A stretch of DNA of 64,000 nt, taken from Dyadobacter sp. CY345 (lineage in GTDB: Bacteria > Bacteroidota > Bacteroidia > Cytophagales > Spirosomataceae). The translations under genes and the position numbers were made by a program. The DNA is taken from contig NZ_JAKFFS010000002.1 of NCBI RefSeq assembly GCF_021502725.1, positions 62,001 to 126,000 on the forward strand, read 5' to 3'. Below, piece by piece: positions 37,657-46,563 of the stretch (position 1 is the first letter of the stretch; every line of letters starts with the position of its first letter). A model generated the notes under the pieces. It did no database searches and had not been told where the DNA came from. It saw only the letters and a list, made by a program, of their open reading frames with translations.

Positions 37657-38688
37657 ATGTATAAATATATTCTTCTCCCCATCTTTTTCAGGTTCGATGC
37701 CGAGCAAATTCATTACTTCGTTTGTGATCTGCTGAAATTCGCATTTAAAATTCCTGGCGTTCCGGCTTTGATGAAGAGCTTGTACACTTTTGAACATCCG
37801 GATCTTGTGCAGGAAGTGGCAGGTTTGCGTTTTCGTAATCCCATCGGTCTTGCCGCAGGTTTTGATAAAAATGCTGAAATGGTCGATCAGCTTGAAGCGT
37901 TGGGTTTTGGTTTTATTGAAATCGGGACAGTAACGCCGCGACCACAGCCAGGAAACGATAAGCCGCGCCTGTTTCGTGTAAAAGAGGATGAAGGGCTGAT
38001 CAACCGGATGGGATTCAATAACAAGGGCGCCGCAGTAGCTGCTGCAAAACTGCGTTATAGAAAATCTTCTATTTTGGTTGGAGGAAATATTGGTAAAAAT
38101 AAAGATACGCCTAATGAACAGGCACTTAGTGACTACATCATTTGCTTTAATGAATTGTTTGAGGTTGTAGATTATTTCGTAGTGAACGTAAGTTCGCCGA
38201 ATACGCCTGGCCTGCGTGATTTGCAGGAAAAAGGTCCGCTGACGGAATTGCTTCGGGAACTTCAAATCCGTAATAAACAAAGACCCAACCCCAAACCAAT
38301 ATTTCTTAAAATCGCGCCGGATCTAACGTTCAGTCAGCTTGATGACATTATCGATATTGTTAAAGAAACCGGAATTGCTGGTGTTATCGCTACCAACACA
38401 ACGATCAGTCGTGAGAATTTGAAGACTTCAAAAGAAACGCTTGATAAGATTGGTGCGGGTGGCCTAAGTGGGAAGCCGCTCAAATACCGTGCTACTGAGG
38501 TTATTCGTTACCTTTGTGAAAAGTCAGGTAATGCGTTTCCGGTAATTGGTGTCGGTGGGATTGCTTCACCAGCCGATGCACTGGAAAAACGCGATGCCGG
38601 AGCGGCGCTTTTACAGATTTATTCCAGCTTTATTTACGAAGGACCTGGGCTGGTTAAGAAAATTTGTAAGGCGATGTTGGCAAAATAA
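37657..38688 (+). CDS. pyrD: Dihydroorotate dehydrogenase (quinone)
   Basis: This membrane-associated flavoenzyme of 343 residues oxidises dihydroorotate to orotate in pyrimidine synthesis and passes electrons to quinone. Class 2 marks are the N-terminal amphipathic helix region ([20 protein letters not shown]), [12 protein letters not shown] for FMN binding, [26 protein letters not shown] (catalytic Ser) and [13 protein letters not shown]. It ends 65 bp before ftsK, with no terminator visible between them. Confidence 0.97.
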   Translation: MYKYILLPIFFRFDAEQIHYFVCDLLKFAFKIPGVPALMKSLYTFEHPDLVQEVAGLRFRNPIGLAAGFDKNAEMVDQLEALGFGFIEIGTVTPRPQPGNDKPRLFRVKEDEGLINRMGFNNKGAAVAAAKLRYRKSSILVGGNIGKNKDTPNEQALSDYIICFNELFEVVDYFVVNVSSPNTPGLRDLQEKGPLTELLRELQIRNKQRPNPKPIFLKIAPDLTFSQLDDIIDIVKETGIAGVIATNTTISRENLKTSKETLDKIGAGGLSGKPLKYRATEVIRYLCEKSGNAFPVIGVGGIASPADALEKRDAGAALLQIYSSFIYEGPGLVKKICKAMLAK

Positions 38689-38753
38689 TAGCCAGCCTGA
38701 TTGACAAAGTAGAAAGCACTTCATACATTCATAAAAAATTAGAGCCGAGATAA

Positions 38754-41333
38754 ATGTCTGTAAATAAGCCGAGAGGAAACACACAACGACCAAAAGGAGA
38801 GGAGGGCGTACGACCAGGTTTTCAATTAGCGCTGGATTGGGACAGTATTTTTTCTAGTCCGAAAAGTACATTGGCCTGGGGGATTTTTTTCCTGATGACC
38901 GGAGTAATTCTGGAAGTTTCTTTTTTATCCTATATCGTTACCGGACTCGCTGATCAAAGCGTTGTTGATGCTTTCGGGCAGGAATCTATCCGGGATGCCG
39001 GCAGACAAACGCGTAATTTTCTTGGGGTAGTCGGTGCCACTTTTTCACATATTTTTGTCTATCGATGGTTTGGTGTGGGCGCCTTGCTGGTTCCGATTGT
39101 GCCGATACTGGCAGGTTGGAAAATTGCTTTTGGGAAAGAATTGCTGCCATTAACCAGAGCTACCAAGGAAGTCGTTTTTTACGTCTTGTGGGTAAGTGCG
39201 TTGATGGGTTACATTGTTTTAATGAGCAATACCGAAAATACCCTAAGCTTTGTCTCCGGTGGAATCGGTTATATGGTTAATGTCTGGCTGTTCGACTGGC
39301 TGAAATGGGGTAGTATTTTGCCAATTATTTTTGCACTTTTTGTTTTTGCTGTCTATTTCTATGACGCGAAAAATCTTTTGGATCAATGGCAGGCCAGCAG
39401 ATCTGAAAAAGAAGCATTGGCGGGAACATCCGTAGCTGGAAATCAGCAGATGACCGTTGATGAGCAGGAGGCTGAGATTGAAGTTGAAACTGTACAAGTA
39501 AAAGAATCGGAGTATGTTTCTGTTGTAAATGATACCTACGACGACGATGTTGTCCCGGAAGTTGAAGAAAATACGGAAGAAGAAGAATTACCTGTTACCC
39601 AAAACAACGGTCATGTTTTGGAAGTCATTAATAAAGAAGAAGTCAGCAAACTGGCTGTCACGCCGGTGATTGTTCCGTTTGTGCCCACGCAGGTAAACGG
39701 TTCTCATGTTGATGTGGAACTTGAACTGGAAGTCGCGGACGGTCCCCCGGCCAAAGAAGTAATCGAAATTCCTGACGATGAAGATTTAAATGCGTCGGTG
39801 CTGCGGGAATTCGGTCAATATGATCCAATGCTGGATTTGCCTTCTTATCAGTTTCCGACTTATAACTTATTGAGTGATGTAATTGATAATCAGCACGAGA
39901 AGGTTACGCAGGAAGAACTTGAAAGTAATAAAACCAAGATCGTAGAAACCTTGGGAAGTTATGGAATCAATATTTCCAAAATTAAAGCAACGATCGGTCC
40001 GACGGTTACACTGTATGAGATTATCCCGGAAGCTGGTGTCCGTATCTCAAAAATTAAAAACCTTGAAGGCGATATCGCGCTGAGTTTGGCTGCGTTGGGT
40101 ATTCGTATCATTGCGCCGATGCCAGGCCGCGGTACGATTGGGATTGAGGTTCCGAATAAAAACAGGGAGACTGTATTTATTCGCTCGGTCCTGATGAATG
40201 AAAGATTCCAGAAATCTACGTATGATTTGCCGATCGTTCTCGGAAAAACAATTTCCAATGAAATCCATATTGCCGATCTCGCAAAAATGCCTCACTTATT
40301 GATGGCAGGGGCGACAGGACAAGGGAAATCGGTCGGATTGAACGTAATTCTGGCTTCGTTGATTTATAAAAAACATCCGGCGGAGTTGAAATTTGTTCTT
40401 GTTGATCCAAAAAAGGTGGAATTAACGCTTTTCAATAAACTGGAAAGACATTTTCTTGCGAAACTTCCAAATGCAGACGAAGCGATTATAACTGATACTA
40501 AAAAGGTAATTTTTACGCTGAATTCCTTGTGTATTGAAATGGATTCCCGTTATGACCTTTTGAAAGAAGCGGCGGTAAGAAACCTGAAAGAATATAACGC
40601 AAAATTTGCACAACGCCGATTGAACCCTGAAAAAGGCCACCGTTTCCTTCCCTACATTGTGCTGGTGATTGATGAGCTTGCGGATTTAATGATGACAGCA
40701 GGAAAAGAAGTTGAAACGCCGATTGCGCGTTTGGCCCAGCTTGCACGTGCCGTTGGAATTCACCTGGTTGTTGCCACGCAGCGGCCTTCTGTGAAAGTTA
40801 TTACTGGTTTGATCAAAGCCAACTTCCCGGCGCGTTTATCGTTCCGTGTAACATCCAGCATTGACTCCCGGACAATTCTTGATATGGGTGGTGCTGAACA
40901 ATTGGTGGGACAAGGGGATATGCTTCTGGCAATTAATTCAGAAGTTATACGGTTACAATGCCCATTTATTGATACCAGAGAGATTGAAGATGTCTGCGAA
41001 TTTATTGGCGGACAGCGGGGATATGACGAAGCTTACGCACTACCGGAATATGAAGGAGACGAAGGATCAGAGTCAAGAAGTGAAGTCAATACGGACGATT
41101 TCGATCAATTACTTCCGGAAGCAGCCCGTTTGATCGTAACACATCAGCAGGGAAGCACCTCGCTTATTCAGCGTAAAATGAAATTAGGATATAACCGCGC
41201 CGGTCGAATCATGGATCAGCTGGAATTAATTGGCGTTGTCGGGCCGTTCACCGGAAGCAAAGCGCGGGATGTGATGTTCCATGATTTGAATGGGGTGGAT
41301 GACCACATGCGTTCAATGGGAATAAGTGGATAA
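38754..41333 (+). CDS. ftsK: DNA translocase FtsK
   Basis: The protein has 859 residues and pumps chromosomal DNA through the closing septum. It has an N-terminal membrane part with four or five helices (about 30-210), an acidic linker (DEQEAEIEVET and VPEVEENTEEEELP segments), and then the ATPase. The ATPase has Walker A GATGQGKS (519-526) and Walker B VIDELADL (Asp640). It ends in a winged-helix gamma domain (STSLIQRKMKLGYNRAGRIMDQLE) that reads orienting DNA sequences. The linker is of moderate length. A good terminator follows 20 bp later. Confidence 0.97.
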   Translation: MSVNKPRGNTQRPKGEEGVRPGFQLALDWDSIFSSPKSTLAWGIFFLMTGVILEVSFLSYIVTGLADQSVVDAFGQESIRDAGRQTRNFLGVVGATFSHIFVYRWFGVGALLVPIVPILAGWKIAFGKELLPLTRATKEVVFYVLWVSALMGYIVLMSNTENTLSFVSGGIGYMVNVWLFDWLKWGSILPIIFALFVFAVYFYDAKNLLDQWQASRSEKEALAGTSVAGNQQMTVDEQEAEIEVETVQVKESEYVSVVNDTYDDDVVPEVEENTEEEELPVTQNNGHVLEVINKEEVSKLAVTPVIVPFVPTQVNGSHVDVELELEVADGPPAKEVIEIPDDEDLNASVLREFGQYDPMLDLPSYQFPTYNLLSDVIDNQHEKVTQEELESNKTKIVETLGSYGINISKIKATIGPTVTLYEIIPEAGVRISKIKNLEGDIALSLAALGIRIIAPMPGRGTIGIEVPNKNRETVFIRSVLMNERFQKSTYDLPIVLGKTISNEIHIADLAKMPHLLMAGATGQGKSVGLNVILASLIYKKHPAELKFVLVDPKKVELTLFNKLERHFLAKLPNADEAIITDTKKVIFTLNSLCIEMDSRYDLLKEAAVRNLKEYNAKFAQRRLNPEKGHRFLPYIVLVIDELADLMMTAGKEVETPIARLAQLARAVGIHLVVATQRPSVKVITGLIKANFPARLSFRVTSSIDSRTILDMGGAEQLVGQGDMLLAINSEVIRLQCPFIDTREIEDVCEFIGGQRGYDEAYALPEYEGDEGSESRSEVNTDDFDQLLPEAARLIVTHQQGSTSLIQRKMKLGYNRAGRIMDQLELIGVVGPFTGSKARDVMFHDLNGVDDHMRSMGISG

Positions 41334-41352
41334 ATTTTTTAGATGTCAATTG

Positions 41353-41404
41353 AACTGCCGGTTTTGAGCATAATTTAAGTGCGACAAAGCCGGCAGTTTT
41401 TTAT
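41353..41404 (+). terminator. Terminator after ftsK
   Basis: The perfect arms AACTGCCGG (41353-41361) and CCGGCAGTT (41390-41398) are followed by TTTTTTATTTT. The loop is long (28 nt) but contains an extra TTTG/CAAA pairing. Confidence 0.8.
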
Positions 41405-41497
41405 TTTAACTCCACTATAATTAGTCAGTTTTGAAATAGCATAAATCAGTAAACGAAATTTAATATGTGCTTTTGATCAAATAATAAGATTTCAAAT

Positions 41498-42090
41498 TTG
41501 ATATCAAGCTCAGCTGCCTGGGGATTGGCACTGAGCCGTGGAATGGATTATCTGGAAACGGACAAGGATATTAATTCAAAAAAAGTTGCTGTTTTTGGAT
41601 TTTCAAGATTGGGCAAAGCAGCGCTCTGGGCGGTGGCAAATGACAGTCGTTTTGCTATGGTAATCAGTAGCGAATCTGGTGCTGGAGGAGCAAAATTATT
41701 TCACCGTGGAATAGGTGAAAATATCCGCAGATTAGTTAACGCATTCCCACATTGGTATGCCAAAAGTTTTAGAAAACATATTGATAAAGATACACTAATG
41801 CCTTTTGATCAGTACTTTATCATGGATCTGATAGCGCCTCGCCAGTCTACATTGCAAGTGCCGAAGGAGATAAAGGCTCTGATCCGGCGGGTGAATTTGC
41901 CAGCACTCTCGAAGCGGATAAAGTCTACCGCTTTTTGAAAACAAAAGGGCTGCCGGTGACGGAAATGCCTCGGTTAAATCAACCTGTTATGGGACAAATT
42001 GGATACCATATTCGGGAGGGCGGACATGATGTTACAAGTTTTGATTGGAAACAGTTCTTAATTTTCTCTAATTTACATCTCCAAAAATAA
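41498..42090 (+). pseudogene. Decayed C-terminal half of a CE15-like glucuronoyl esterase
   Basis: This is the remnant of a glucuronoyl esterase, the enzyme family that cleaves ester bonds between glucuronoxylan and lignin. Frame one shows AWGLALSRGMDYLETD, the nucleophile elbow GFSRLGKAALWA with its Ser, SGAGGAKLF, FDQYFIMDLIAPR. At about 41842 one base is missing. In the +1 frame the protein continues as PVYIASAEGDKGSDPAGEF and GYHIREGGHDVTSFDWKQFL, a normal CE15 end with its His. Two lesions are visible: loss of the N-terminal half (about 200 residues, with an in-frame TGA at 41474 before the similarity begins) and the single-base deletion. The 146-codon open frame is therefore not a real gene. 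It sits 35 bp upstream of the fucP-like gene. Confidence 0.88.
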
Positions 42091-42125
42091 AAACATCTAA
42101 ACAACTAATCTTACAAAATATCTCA

Positions 42126-43376
42126 ATGCAAACAACTTCCTCGTCTGGTAAGGAACTTACCAAGGCCCGATTTACAGAAGACAGATACCTGGTTACCCTC
42201 ATTTTTGTCACCTCCCTTTTTATGTTTTGGGGTATTGCCATCACAATGGGTGACATTTTAAACAAACATTTTCAGACTGTGCTCAGCCTTACCAAAACGC
42301 AGTCGGCCTTCGTACAATTTGCAATTTTTGGTGCATATGGTGTGATGGGTATTCCTGCCGGACTCTTCATGAAGCGTTTTGGTTATAAAAACGGCGTTCT
42401 TTTTGGGTTATCCCTTTTTGCTGGTGGTGCGTTCTTATTTGTTCCAGCCGCTGCGGCTGCGTCTTTCCCGTTTTTTGGAATTGCCTTGTTTGTTCTGGGT
42501 TGTGGAATTTCCACACTGGAAACAGTAGCACATCCGTTTGTAGCCTCTTTGGGCGACCAGCGGACCAGTGATATGCGTATCAATTTTGCACAGGCTTTCA
42601 ACGCACTCGGCACGATCATCGGGCCTTGGATGGGTTCATACTTTCTTTTTGGAAATCATGTTCAGGGAAGCACTGATCTTACTTCGGTTAAGATGTTGTA
42701 CATCGCTATCGGAACGGTAATCGCTACGATCGCTGTGTTGTTTTCGTTCGTAAAAGTACCGGCATTGATCGATCCACACGTGGCTGTAGCAAACCCTGAT
42801 GGTGTTAATGTAGATGCGCATCCTGAAAAAGGACTTTTTGAACACAGACATTTTAAATGGGCCGTTGTCGCGCAGTTTTTCAATGTGGCGGCACAGGCAG
42901 GTACCTGGGCGTTTTTCATCAATTATGGTCATGAAAAAATGGGATTTACGGATGCTGTTGCCAGTAAATGGATGATCCTCTTTTTTGTGCTGATGCTTAC
43001 CGGCCGTTTTGTAGGTACTTTTCTGATGCGATACATTGCACCTCCTAGATTGCTGGCTATTTTTGCAGCATGCAATATTGTGATGTGTCTGGTGATCAGC
43101 CAAAGCTTTGGATGGCCTTCTTTTATTGCATTACTCATGCTAAACTTCTTTTTTAGTATCATGTTCCCAACGATTTTTAGTTTAGGATTAAAAAACCTGG
43201 GAGCACACACGCAGCAAGCTTCGTCATTCATTTCGATGGGTGTTGTAGGTGGAGCGCTGTTTCCATTTGCAATGGGTGCAGTGGCTGAACATGATGTAGC
43301 CGCGGCATACTACTTGCCAATCATCTGCTATTTCGTGATATTTTTGTTTGGTTATAAGTTTTACAAAGTTCAATAG
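42126..43376 (+). CDS. fucP: MFS sugar:proton symporter, FucP-like
   Basis: This inner-membrane transporter of 416 residues has 12 predicted helices and belongs to the FucP branch of the major facilitator superfamily. Marks include FMFWGIAITMGDILNKHFQ in helix 1 (Asp at the position of the E. coli FucP proton-coupling residue), GCGISTLETVAHPFV in helix 4 (Glu of the LETAANPF motif), and MFPTIFSLGLKNLGAHTQQASS. FucP relatives import fucose, galactose or glucose, so fucose as substrate is only a family guess. A ROK kinase gene follows after 6 bp, suggesting uptake plus phosphorylation of the same sugar. Confidence 0.9.
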   Translation: MQTTSSSGKELTKARFTEDRYLVTLIFVTSLFMFWGIAITMGDILNKHFQTVLSLTKTQSAFVQFAIFGAYGVMGIPAGLFMKRFGYKNGVLFGLSLFAGGAFLFVPAAAAASFPFFGIALFVLGCGISTLETVAHPFVASLGDQRTSDMRINFAQAFNALGTIIGPWMGSYFLFGNHVQGSTDLTSVKMLYIAIGTVIATIAVLFSFVKVPALIDPHVAVANPDGVNVDAHPEKGLFEHRHFKWAVVAQFFNVAAQAGTWAFFINYGHEKMGFTDAVASKWMILFFVLMLTGRFVGTFLMRYIAPPRLLAIFAACNIVMCLVISQSFGWPSFIALLMLNFFFSIMFPTIFSLGLKNLGAHTQQASSFISMGVVGGALFPFAMGAVAEHDVAAAYYLPIICYFVIFLFGYKFYKVQ

Positions 43377-43382
43377 TATTTA

Positions 43383-44282
43383 ATGAAACTCTGGGGAATA
43401 GATTTAGGAGGCACGAAGATCGAATGTGCCGTATTGGATTCTGAAAATGATTTAGCAGTTGTTATCCGTAAAAGGCTTCCGACTGAGTCAGATAAGGGAT
43501 ATGACCACATTTTATCCCAAATAAAAAAACTGATTGACCTTGTTGCAGAGGAAATTGGTGAGAAGCCTGTTAAAATTGGGTTTGCTACGCCGGGCGTTTC
43601 GGAGCCGGATACCAATCTAATGAAAAACTCCAATACGACTTGTCTGAACGGCAAGCCGATGCAAAAAGATCTCGAAGATCGTTTAGGTATCCCTGTTAAA
43701 CTGGCCAATGATGCAAATTGTTTTGCACTGGCAGAAGCATTAATGGGTGCCGGAAAAGATTTCCCACAGGCAGAGGTCGTTTTCGGTGTTATTATGGGCA
43801 CAGGCGTCGGTGGAGGATTGGTTGTCAATAAAAAAATTATTGGCGGTCACCATGGTATCGGCGGTGAGTGGGGACATAATATTCTTGAAGAAAATGGTCA
43901 GCCTTGTTATTGTGGGAAAAAAGGTTGTGTGGAACAAGTTATTTCCGGTCCTGCTCTGGAGCGTTTTTATATGCAGCAAAGCGGTGAGAAGATGTCTCTT
44001 AAAACGATTCTGGAACAATATCGTGAAGGAACAAATGCTCATGCTTCGGCAACAATCGAGCGTATGCTTGAATTTTATGGCCGCGCAGTTTCTACGCTCA
44101 TCAATGTGCTTGATCCTGGATTAATCGTGATTGGCGGCGGGGTTGGTAATATTGATTTGTTGTATGCCGAAGGTTACGAGCGGATCAAGAAATATATTTT
44201 TAACAACGGTGTTATCACCACTCCGATTTTGAAGCCAAAATTGGGAGATAGTGCCGGTGTCTTTGGCGCGGCATTGTTATAA
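43383..44282 (+). CDS. ROK-family sugar kinase (fructokinase/glucokinase-like)
   Basis: This cytosolic kinase of 299 residues phosphorylates a hexose. It has the ATP loop DLGGTK (7-12), the catalytic aspartate in LANDANCFALAE (Asp110), and the zinc site with GHNIL (His165) and CYCGKKGC (175-182). The adenosine motif GGGVGN is near residue 245. All active-site residues are intact, in contrast to the ROK regulator at 20762-21997. It starts 6 bp after the FucP-like gene, so the two form a transport-phosphorylation pair. The exact sugar (fructose, glucose, N-acetylglucosamine or mannose) cannot be told. Confidence 0.92.
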   Translation: MKLWGIDLGGTKIECAVLDSENDLAVVIRKRLPTESDKGYDHILSQIKKLIDLVAEEIGEKPVKIGFATPGVSEPDTNLMKNSNTTCLNGKPMQKDLEDRLGIPVKLANDANCFALAEALMGAGKDFPQAEVVFGVIMGTGVGGGLVVNKKIIGGHHGIGGEWGHNILEENGQPCYCGKKGCVEQVISGPALERFYMQQSGEKMSLKTILEQYREGTNAHASATIERMLEFYGRAVSTLINVLDPGLIVIGGGVGNIDLLYAEGYERIKKYIFNNGVITTPILKPKLGDSAGVFGAALL

Positions 44283-44305
44283 AATTCGAAATAAAAAATA
44301 AAGAT

Positions 44306-44366
44306 AGTCCTGGTTATATTGCCGGATGCTGAAAACAGCGTTTGACAATGTGGCCAGGACTTCTTT
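44306..44366 (+). terminator. Terminator after the ROK kinase
   Basis: The outer arms AGTCCTGG (44306-44313) and CCAGGACT (44354-44361) are perfect. An inner GCTG/CAGC stem lies in the loop. TTCTTTTG follows as a weak T-tract. Confidence 0.7.
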
Positions 44367-44466
44367 TGCTGTTTAAACCAACGTCTCGCAGTTTTGTCTA
44401 AATTTGTAGTCACCTTTCAACCTGGCATAATTTTTAAAGAATTTAATTAGAATTAAATAATTGATT

Positions 44467-45117
44467 ATGAAAAAAATAACAATTTTCTCTTTTGTACTTG
44501 CAGTTTTCACTTTTTCAAATGTGTTTACGACAACAGTTCAGGCGCAGGGAGATAAAAAATCAACTGCGATTTTGGAGGCAATGAGTAATAAGTACCAAAA
44601 AATAAAATCGTTCAAGGCGATCTTTACATACACACCGGATGGCGGAAAACCACTTAAAGGTGACGCGACAGTGAAAGGGACCAAGTTTCGTTTGAAAATG
44701 GCCGGACAGGAAATTTACAATGATGGAAAGTTAATGGCTACGTATATCAAAGAAACAAACGAAGTAAACTTGCAGGACTTCGATCCTTCGGCAGGAGGAG
44801 ATCTGGATCCGACAAGAATTTATTCAGCATATAAAAAAGGTTTTAAATATGCTTACCTGCAAGAAAAGAAAGAGGGTACTCAGACCTACGAAGTGGTTGA
44901 GTTAACTTCAACAGGGAAAAATAGCCAGGTGGATAAAGTTCAGATCCAGGTTAACAAAGCGGACAAATCGATTAATAGCTGGAAAATTTTCCAGAAAAAC
45001 GGACAAAAGGTAACTTATAAAGTGGAACAATTCCAGCCTGATGTTACTGTGCCGGATACCTATTTTACATTCAATTCGAAACAATTTCCAGGCGTAGAAG
45101 TTGTTGATCTGCGATAA
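44467..45117 (+). CDS. lolA: Outer-membrane lipoprotein carrier protein LolA
   Basis: This periplasmic carrier of 216 residues takes lipoproteins from the inner membrane to the outer membrane. The signal peptide ends at TTVQAQ. The mature protein starts with KSTAILEAMSNKYQKIKSFKAIFTYT, the standard LolA beginning in Bacteroidota, and continues as alternating strands. I use the ATG at 44467. A TTG six bases upstream is less likely. A TAAATTTG -7 element lies at 44399-44406. In other Bacteroidota lolA usually follows ftsK directly, so the genes between them here look inserted. A terminator follows. Confidence 0.88.
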   Translation: MKKITIFSFVLAVFTFSNVFTTTVQAQGDKKSTAILEAMSNKYQKIKSFKAIFTYTPDGGKPLKGDATVKGTKFRLKMAGQEIYNDGKLMATYIKETNEVNLQDFDPSAGGDLDPTRIYSAYKKGFKYAYLQEKKEGTQTYEVVELTSTGKNSQVDKVQIQVNKADKSINSWKIFQKNGQKVTYKVEQFQPDVTVPDTYFTFNSKQFPGVEVVDLR

Positions 45118-45131
45118 GCGATAAGCGATAA
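45111..45131 (+). repeat. Three tandem copies of GCGATAA at the lolA stop
   Basis: GCGATAA is repeated three times head to tail. The first copy holds the lolA stop codon TAA. It is a short slippage-type repeat with no effect on the protein. Confidence 0.8.
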
Positions 45132-45157
45132 GGGTTAGATAATTTATTTATAGTTGG

Positions 45158-45184
45158 GGAGGCTGATATCAGCTTCCTTTTTTT
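45158..45184 (+). terminator. Terminator after lolA
   Basis: The near-perfect 20-nt palindrome GGAGGCTGATATCAGCTTCC is followed by TTTTTTT. One G-U mismatch is present in the 10-bp stem. Confidence 0.85.
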
Positions 45185-45323
45185 GTTCCCACTGAAAAAT
45201 AAATTTCGACAAACAAAATGATGTCGACAGTACAACATTTAAGCAGTAAGTTTGTTTACATTTTAAATATCCGAAAACGACAGCTTCTGATTTTCGGCGC
45301 AGTAAATTCTTTGAGTGTAGTAC

Positions 45324-46184
45324 ATGTTGTTGATTGAAATTTCAAAAAAAGTGGATCCTGTTTTCGTTAAACTCGATAAATGGTTTGATCTCAGTATTGG
45401 GTATATCCCCAATGTTGTTATGGCAATTTTGTTGCTCGTTGTTTTTCGATATCTTGCTGGATATGGTGGTCGGATAATGGCCAAAGGGCTTTCGAAAGCC
45501 ACTGAAAACGAGGCTTTGGTTAGTCTTATTTCCGCGCTTACCAGAATCGTTATTCTGACTGCTGGGTTATTTTTTGCCTTAGGCATTTTGGGTTTGGAAA
45601 AAACGGTTACGTCTATGGTAGCGGGTGCGGGTGTCATAGCGCTTGCACTTGGGTTCGCATTTCAGGATTTGACTACTAATTTTATTTCCGGTGCCTTCAT
45701 AGCGATACAACGTCCGATCAAAGTTGGGGACATTATTGAAACCAATGGTTTTACGGGAAGAGTGAAGTCGATCAACCTGCGTTCAGTGGTTATAGATAAT
45801 CTGGCCGGACAGCAAATTGAGATTCCAAGCAAAGATATTTTCCAAAAACCGATCACTAATTTTACTTATTCAGGTGAGCGTAGGGTTCAGGTTGACTGCG
45901 GGATTTCATTTACTGAGGACCTTGCTTTAATTGAAAAAATTAGTTTGCAGGCGATTCAGTCTCTCGGATTTTTAAGCACAACCAGGCAAGTTGATTTTAG
46001 CTATACCAAATTCGGAACCAGCACCATTGATTTTCAGATTCAGTTTTGGATTGACCAGGTAAAAATTGGGCCGGGCGCAGCGAAAAGTGAAGCGATTAAA
46101 GCGTTGAAAACTGCTTTTGATATTCATGGGATTTCGATTCCTGCCCGACCGGCAGAAGTTGCTGGCGATGTTAAAAAGGAATAG
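45324..46184 (+). CDS. Mechanosensitive ion channel, MscS family
   Basis: This inner-membrane channel of 286 residues opens under membrane tension to release solutes during osmotic downshock. It has three transmembrane helices (about 27-48, 70-92, 95-125). The pore helix contains SMVAGAGVIALALGFAFQDLTTNFISG, followed by the beta domain FIAIQRPIKVGDIIETNGFTG and a short alpha/beta C-terminal domain. Length and motifs match the small E. coli MscS type. It is a single-gene unit. Confidence 0.93.
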   Translation: MLLIEISKKVDPVFVKLDKWFDLSIGYIPNVVMAILLLVVFRYLAGYGGRIMAKGLSKATENEALVSLISALTRIVILTAGLFFALGILGLEKTVTSMVAGAGVIALALGFAFQDLTTNFISGAFIAIQRPIKVGDIIETNGFTGRVKSINLRSVVIDNLAGQQIEIPSKDIFQKPITNFTYSGERRVQVDCGISFTEDLALIEKISLQAIQSLGFLSTTRQVDFSYTKFGTSTIDFQIQFWIDQVKIGPGAAKSEAIKALKTAFDIHGISIPARPAEVAGDVKKE

Positions 46185-46224
46185 TTGTAGGATTTTTGAT
46201 TGAAATAAGAACATCCAGCCAGAA

Positions 46225-46452
46225 TTATGTCACCCTTTCGGGGTTCATACAAATTCAGAAATTCCGGCTTACTATAATAATATCATCCCTTCGGGATTTT
46301 AGCTAAATAAATAGCTTTTGATAATAAGAAATTTAGGAAATAGTTTCTACTTAATTCCCGCAGAATAATCCCGAAGGGATGACATTATTATAGAAAATGC
46401 CAGAACAGCCTTAAAGAAACCCTAAAAGGGCGGCCCGCGCAGGGTGACATAA
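46225..46452. repeat. Intergenic element with nested inverted repeats (REP/MITE-like)
   Basis: This 228-bp noncoding block is bounded by perfect 12-bp inverted ends, TTATGTCACCCT (46225-46236) and AGGGTGACATAA (46441-46452). Inside is a second inverted pair of 27 bp (46272-46298 and 46367-46393) that matches at 26 of 27 positions. Each inner arm contains the self-palindrome ATCCC-TTC-GGGAT. Folded, it makes a long cruciform or hairpin. The layout is that of a small nonautonomous mobile element or REP-type repeat. No transposase is nearby. Other copies in this genome are expected but cannot be seen here. Confidence 0.65.
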
Positions 46453-46486
46453 CAAATCTTCGAAAAACTTACACCGGGCAAAATCA

Positions 46487-46524
46487 AAAATCCCGGCCCG
46501 GAAATAATTTCCAGGCCGGGATTT
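46487..46524 (-). terminator. Terminator downstream of ahcY
   Basis: The hairpin AAATCCCGGCC-C-GG / CC-A-GGCCGGGATTT lies 40 bp past the ahcY stop on the minus strand. T-rich sequence (TTTTGATTTTGCC) follows in that direction. Confidence 0.8.
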
Positions 46525-46563
46525 TGAGCTAAAAGCAGACCGCTAAAAGCCAATACCTAAATA

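Noticed and set aside
37582-38280. Open frame of 232 codons antisense to pyrD
   Set aside because: It is the shadow of pyrD and shows no domain, signal peptide or start context. pyrD has full motifs on the other strand.
41498-41938. 146-codon frame as an intact esterase or hydrolase
   Set aside because: Similarity to CE15 continues in another frame after 41842, so it is part of a pseudogene rather than a shortened functional protein.
42636-43103. Open frame of 155 codons antisense to the FucP-like gene
   Set aside because: It is rich in His/Lys/Ser without pattern and lies wholly inside a well-supported transporter gene.
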